Assembly: GCA_002451065.1 (NCBI GenBank)
Contig: DKBC01000301.1
Location: 1 to 6,780, forward strand
Length of the DNA: 6,780 nt
Origin: Betaproteobacteria bacterium UBA6910
GTDB lineage: Bacteria > Pseudomonadota > Gammaproteobacteria > Burkholderiales > UBA6910
Direction: 5' to 3'
In this document: piece after piece, positions 5,761 to 6,780 of the stretch
How positions within the stretch are numbered: the first letter of the stretch is position 1
Layout of the letters: every line of letters begins with the position of its first letter
Position numbers and translations under genes: made by a program
The notes under the pieces: generated by a model
The model's database searches: none
What the model saw: the letters and a program-made list of their open reading frames with translations, nothing else
What the model was told of the DNA's origin: nothing

Positions 5761-6300
5761 ATGAAAGCCATTAGAGCCGCAATGGCGGCGCTTGCCCTGG
5801 CGCTGCCCGCTTCCGCCTTCGCCGCGGACTGCCCATCCCTGCTCGATCACAAGTTCCAGTCCCTCCAAGGCCAAACTCTCAATCTCTGCGAATACTCCGA
5901 CCGGACCATCCTGGTGGTGAACACCGCCAGCAAGTGCGGGTACACGCCGCAGTTCGAGAAGCTGGAGGGGATGTACCGGCAGTACCGGGACAAGGGGCTG
6001 CTGGTGATCGGCTTCCCCTCCAACGACTTCAACCAGGAACTGGCGACGGATAAGGAGATCGCCGAGTTCTGCAAGCTCACCTACGCGGTGGACTTTCCCA
6101 TGATCTCCAAGGGGTCGGTGACCGGGAACAGGGCGACGCCGTTCTACCAGCAGCTCAAGGCGGCCACCGGGCAGGCGCCCAGGTGGAACTTCCACAAGTA
6201 CCTGATTACGCCAGGCGCAAAGCAGGTCTACAGCTTCGGCACCCGGGTGGAGCCCGATTCCCCCGAGATCATGGGCAAGATCACGCCCTACCTGCGGTAG
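5761..6300 (+). CDS. Exported glutathione peroxidase (thiol peroxidase of the GPx family)
   Basis: A 179-residue protein. Residues 1-21 form a Sec signal peptide (Lys2, Arg5, an Ala/Leu core, then ASAFA with cleavage after Ala21). The mature part is a full GPx thioredoxin fold. The peroxidatic Cys59 lies in VVNTASKCGYTPQFEKLE; it is Cys and not selenocysteine. Gln92 is in FPSNDFNQEL, and Trp142-Asn143 are in RWNFHKYLI, completing the catalytic tetrad. Cys104 in AEFCKLTYAVDFP is at the place of the resolving Cys of thioredoxin-dependent GPx enzymes, so thioredoxin-like reductants are more likely than glutathione despite the name. Two further Cys, 24 and 43, near the mature N-terminus could form a structural disulfide. 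It would reduce hydrogen peroxide or lipid peroxides in the periplasm. It has its own ribosome site and is separated from the SMR pair by 133 bases, so it is probably its own unit. Confidence 0.92.
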   Translation: MKAIRAAMAALALALPASAFAADCPSLLDHKFQSLQGQTLNLCEYSDRTILVVNTASKCGYTPQFEKLEGMYRQYRDKGLLVIGFPSNDFNQELATDKEIAEFCKLTYAVDFPMISKGSVTGNRATPFYQQLKAATGQAPRWNFHKYLITPGAKQVYSFGTRVEPDSPEIMGKITPYLR

Positions 6301-6387
6301 TGGGGTCGCTCCGTCCTCGGGATCGCCTCCGGTCCCTTGCAGGCGGTCGTTCCTCGACTGAGACCGGCGGCGGATCAAAGCCAACGC

Positions 6388-6420
6388 TTGCGCTCCGCGT
6401 ATTGCTCCCGGCTATATATT
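6388..6420 (+). promoter_or_regulatory. Promoter-like AT-rich island
   Basis: CTATATATTC at 6412-6421 is the most AT-rich short stretch in the window and gives TATATA (6413-6418) or TATATT (6415-6420) as a -10. TTGCGC at 6388-6393 is a possible -35, but the spacer is 19-21 bases, longer than the ideal 17. If used, it would make a leader of about 200 bases for the gene at 6632. Confidence 0.28.
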
Positions 6421-6424
6421 CTTT

Positions 6425-6443
6425 GGGGGACAAGAAATCCCCC
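6425..6443 (+). other. Hairpin GGGGGA-loop-TCCCCC
   Basis: GGGGGA (6425-6430) pairs perfectly with TCCCCC (6438-6443) around the A-rich seven-base loop CAAGAAA. It starts five bases after the TATATT element, so it would be at the very 5' end of a transcript from that promoter, where stem-loops often protect mRNA. There is no T-run after it, so a terminator is unlikely. Confidence 0.35.
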
Positions 6444-6569
6444 CTGGGTCGATCACCAGAACCGCGAGTCCCGCCGCATACCACGACCCGACTTCATGAA
6501 CCACATTCCGGCCGTTGACCACCGCCCGCTACAGTGTTACGGTCGCCACGACTCCGAAACGCCGTGTGA

Positions 6570-6612
6570 GTGTTTGAAGTTGGCACCCCATTGACGAAAA
6601 GTGGTGTTTGAA
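6570..6612. repeat. 9-bp direct repeat GTGTTTGAA
   Basis: GTGTTTGAA occurs at 6570-6578 and again at 6604-6612, 34 bases apart, just before the ribosome site of the last gene. The spacing is a little over three helical turns, so a protein bound at both copies would be on nearly the same face. It may be an operator or chance. Confidence 0.2.
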
Positions 6613-6614
6613 AC

Positions 6615-6624
6615 GAGGGAGGAA
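6615..6624 (+). promoter_or_regulatory. Ribosome binding site of the last gene
   Basis: GAGGGAGGAA contains GGAGG-like Shine-Dalgarno sequence and ends seven bases before ATG 6632. This strong site is the main reason to accept the truncated gene that follows. Confidence 0.65.
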
Positions 6625-6631
6625 CGCAGGC

Positions 6632-6780
6632 ATGAGCGACATCAAGTTCGTTGGCGAAAACGTCCACATAGAAGGCAACGTCCTCAAGGTCACCTGCTTC
6701 GACATCGAGCTGGACAACGCCGGCCGACGCAGCAGCGCCAGCGGCAAACGCCGCGCCTTCGTGCACGACTTCCAGGACGG
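6632..6780 (+). CDS. Unrecognised protein, N-terminal 49 residues (3' end outside window)
   Basis: ATG 6632 opens a frame that runs without a stop to the window edge: 49 full codons plus GG of a Gly codon. It starts MSDIKFVGENVHIEGNVL, continues KVTCFDIELDNAGRR, then a Ser/Gly linker, and ends KRRAFVHDFQD. The alternating hydrophobic pattern of the first 30 residues predicts beta strands. There is no signal peptide or membrane segment, so the product is probably cytosolic unless exported by another route. One Cys is at position 22. The basic patch RR...KRR flanks the Ser/Gly stretch. The strong ribosome site seven bases upstream and the non-random sequence make it a real gene in my view. I cannot name the family; the ending RRAFVHDFQDG looks like a conserved motif, but I cannot tie it to a described domain. 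Confidence 0.65.
   Translation, partial: MSDIKFVGENVHIEGNVLKVTCFDIELDNAGRRSSASGKRRAFVHDFQD

Larger units (their letters stand above)
6301..6631. other. 331-nt non-coding region before the last gene
   Basis: No credible gene is seen. A + strand frame at 6337-6594 gives 85 residues of Arg/Pro/Ser-rich sequence without a ribosome site and is rejected. Behind the peroxidase stop, CCGGTC (6329-6334) can pair with GACCGG (6362-6367), a loose stem with a 27-base loop and no T-run. The rest holds an AT-rich promoter-like island, a compact hairpin and a direct repeat, listed separately. The length and content suggest a long leader or a regulated promoter for the gene starting at 6632. Confidence 0.5.

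Noticed and set aside
5725..6384. 219-residue minus-strand frame over the peroxidase gene
   Set aside because: The + strand protein is a clear GPx with signal peptide and ribosome site; the minus frame is its shadow.
6515..6542. TTGACC as a -35 for the last gene
   Set aside because: At 17 bases downstream the sequence is TTACGG, a poor -10; other spacings are no better.
6580..6596. Sigma-54-like element TTGGCAC...TTGACG
   Set aside because: The GG-to-G spacing is one base short and the -12 element has GA where GC is required.

Overview
The window is GC-rich DNA with closely spaced genes, all on the + strand. Protein types and codon use suggest a beta- or gammaproteobacterium. The exported GPx subfamily, the AsmA/DUF502 pair and the strong GGAGG-type ribosome binding sites fit that best, but no taxonomic marker is present and the genus cannot be named.

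Layout. (1) 2-340 is the C-terminal end of an arylsulfatase cut by the window edge. (2) 341-739 has no convincing gene. It holds a 15-codon lipoprotein-signal-like ORF that breaks off just before a lipobox, a run of seven G and a GC-rich hairpin. (3) 740-3398 is a two-gene operon: an AsmA-family inner-membrane/periplasmic protein, then 16 nt later a DUF502 (COV-like) membrane protein with a good Shine-Dalgarno. (4) 3399-3630 is a 232-nt gap with a possible terminator hairpin, a 26-codon sORF behind a near-perfect Shine-Dalgarno, a -10-like TATGAT and a second sORF ending in an ATGA overlap with the next gene. (5) 3631-4929 is a lipoprotein of the DUF900 alpha/beta-hydrolase family. (6) 4989-5627 is a tandem pair of small multidrug resistance (SMR) transporters, probably a heterodimer. 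(7) 5761-6300 is an exported glutathione peroxidase with its own ribosome binding site. (8) 6301-6631 is a 331-nt non-coding stretch with an AT-rich promoter-like island, a compact hairpin and a 9-bp direct repeat. (9) 6632 to the end is the start of an unrecognised protein cut by the right edge.

How they relate. Most products act at the envelope: AsmA-like protein, DUF502 membrane protein, lipoprotein hydrolase, SMR exporter and periplasmic peroxidase. Only AsmA-DUF502 and SMR-SMR are clearly linked pairs. The rest looks like ordinary chromosomal neighbourhood. I see no mobile element, CRISPR array, tRNA or rRNA. No striking new system is evident; the most open points are the short ORFs and leader-like regions between genes and the unknown gene at the right edge.
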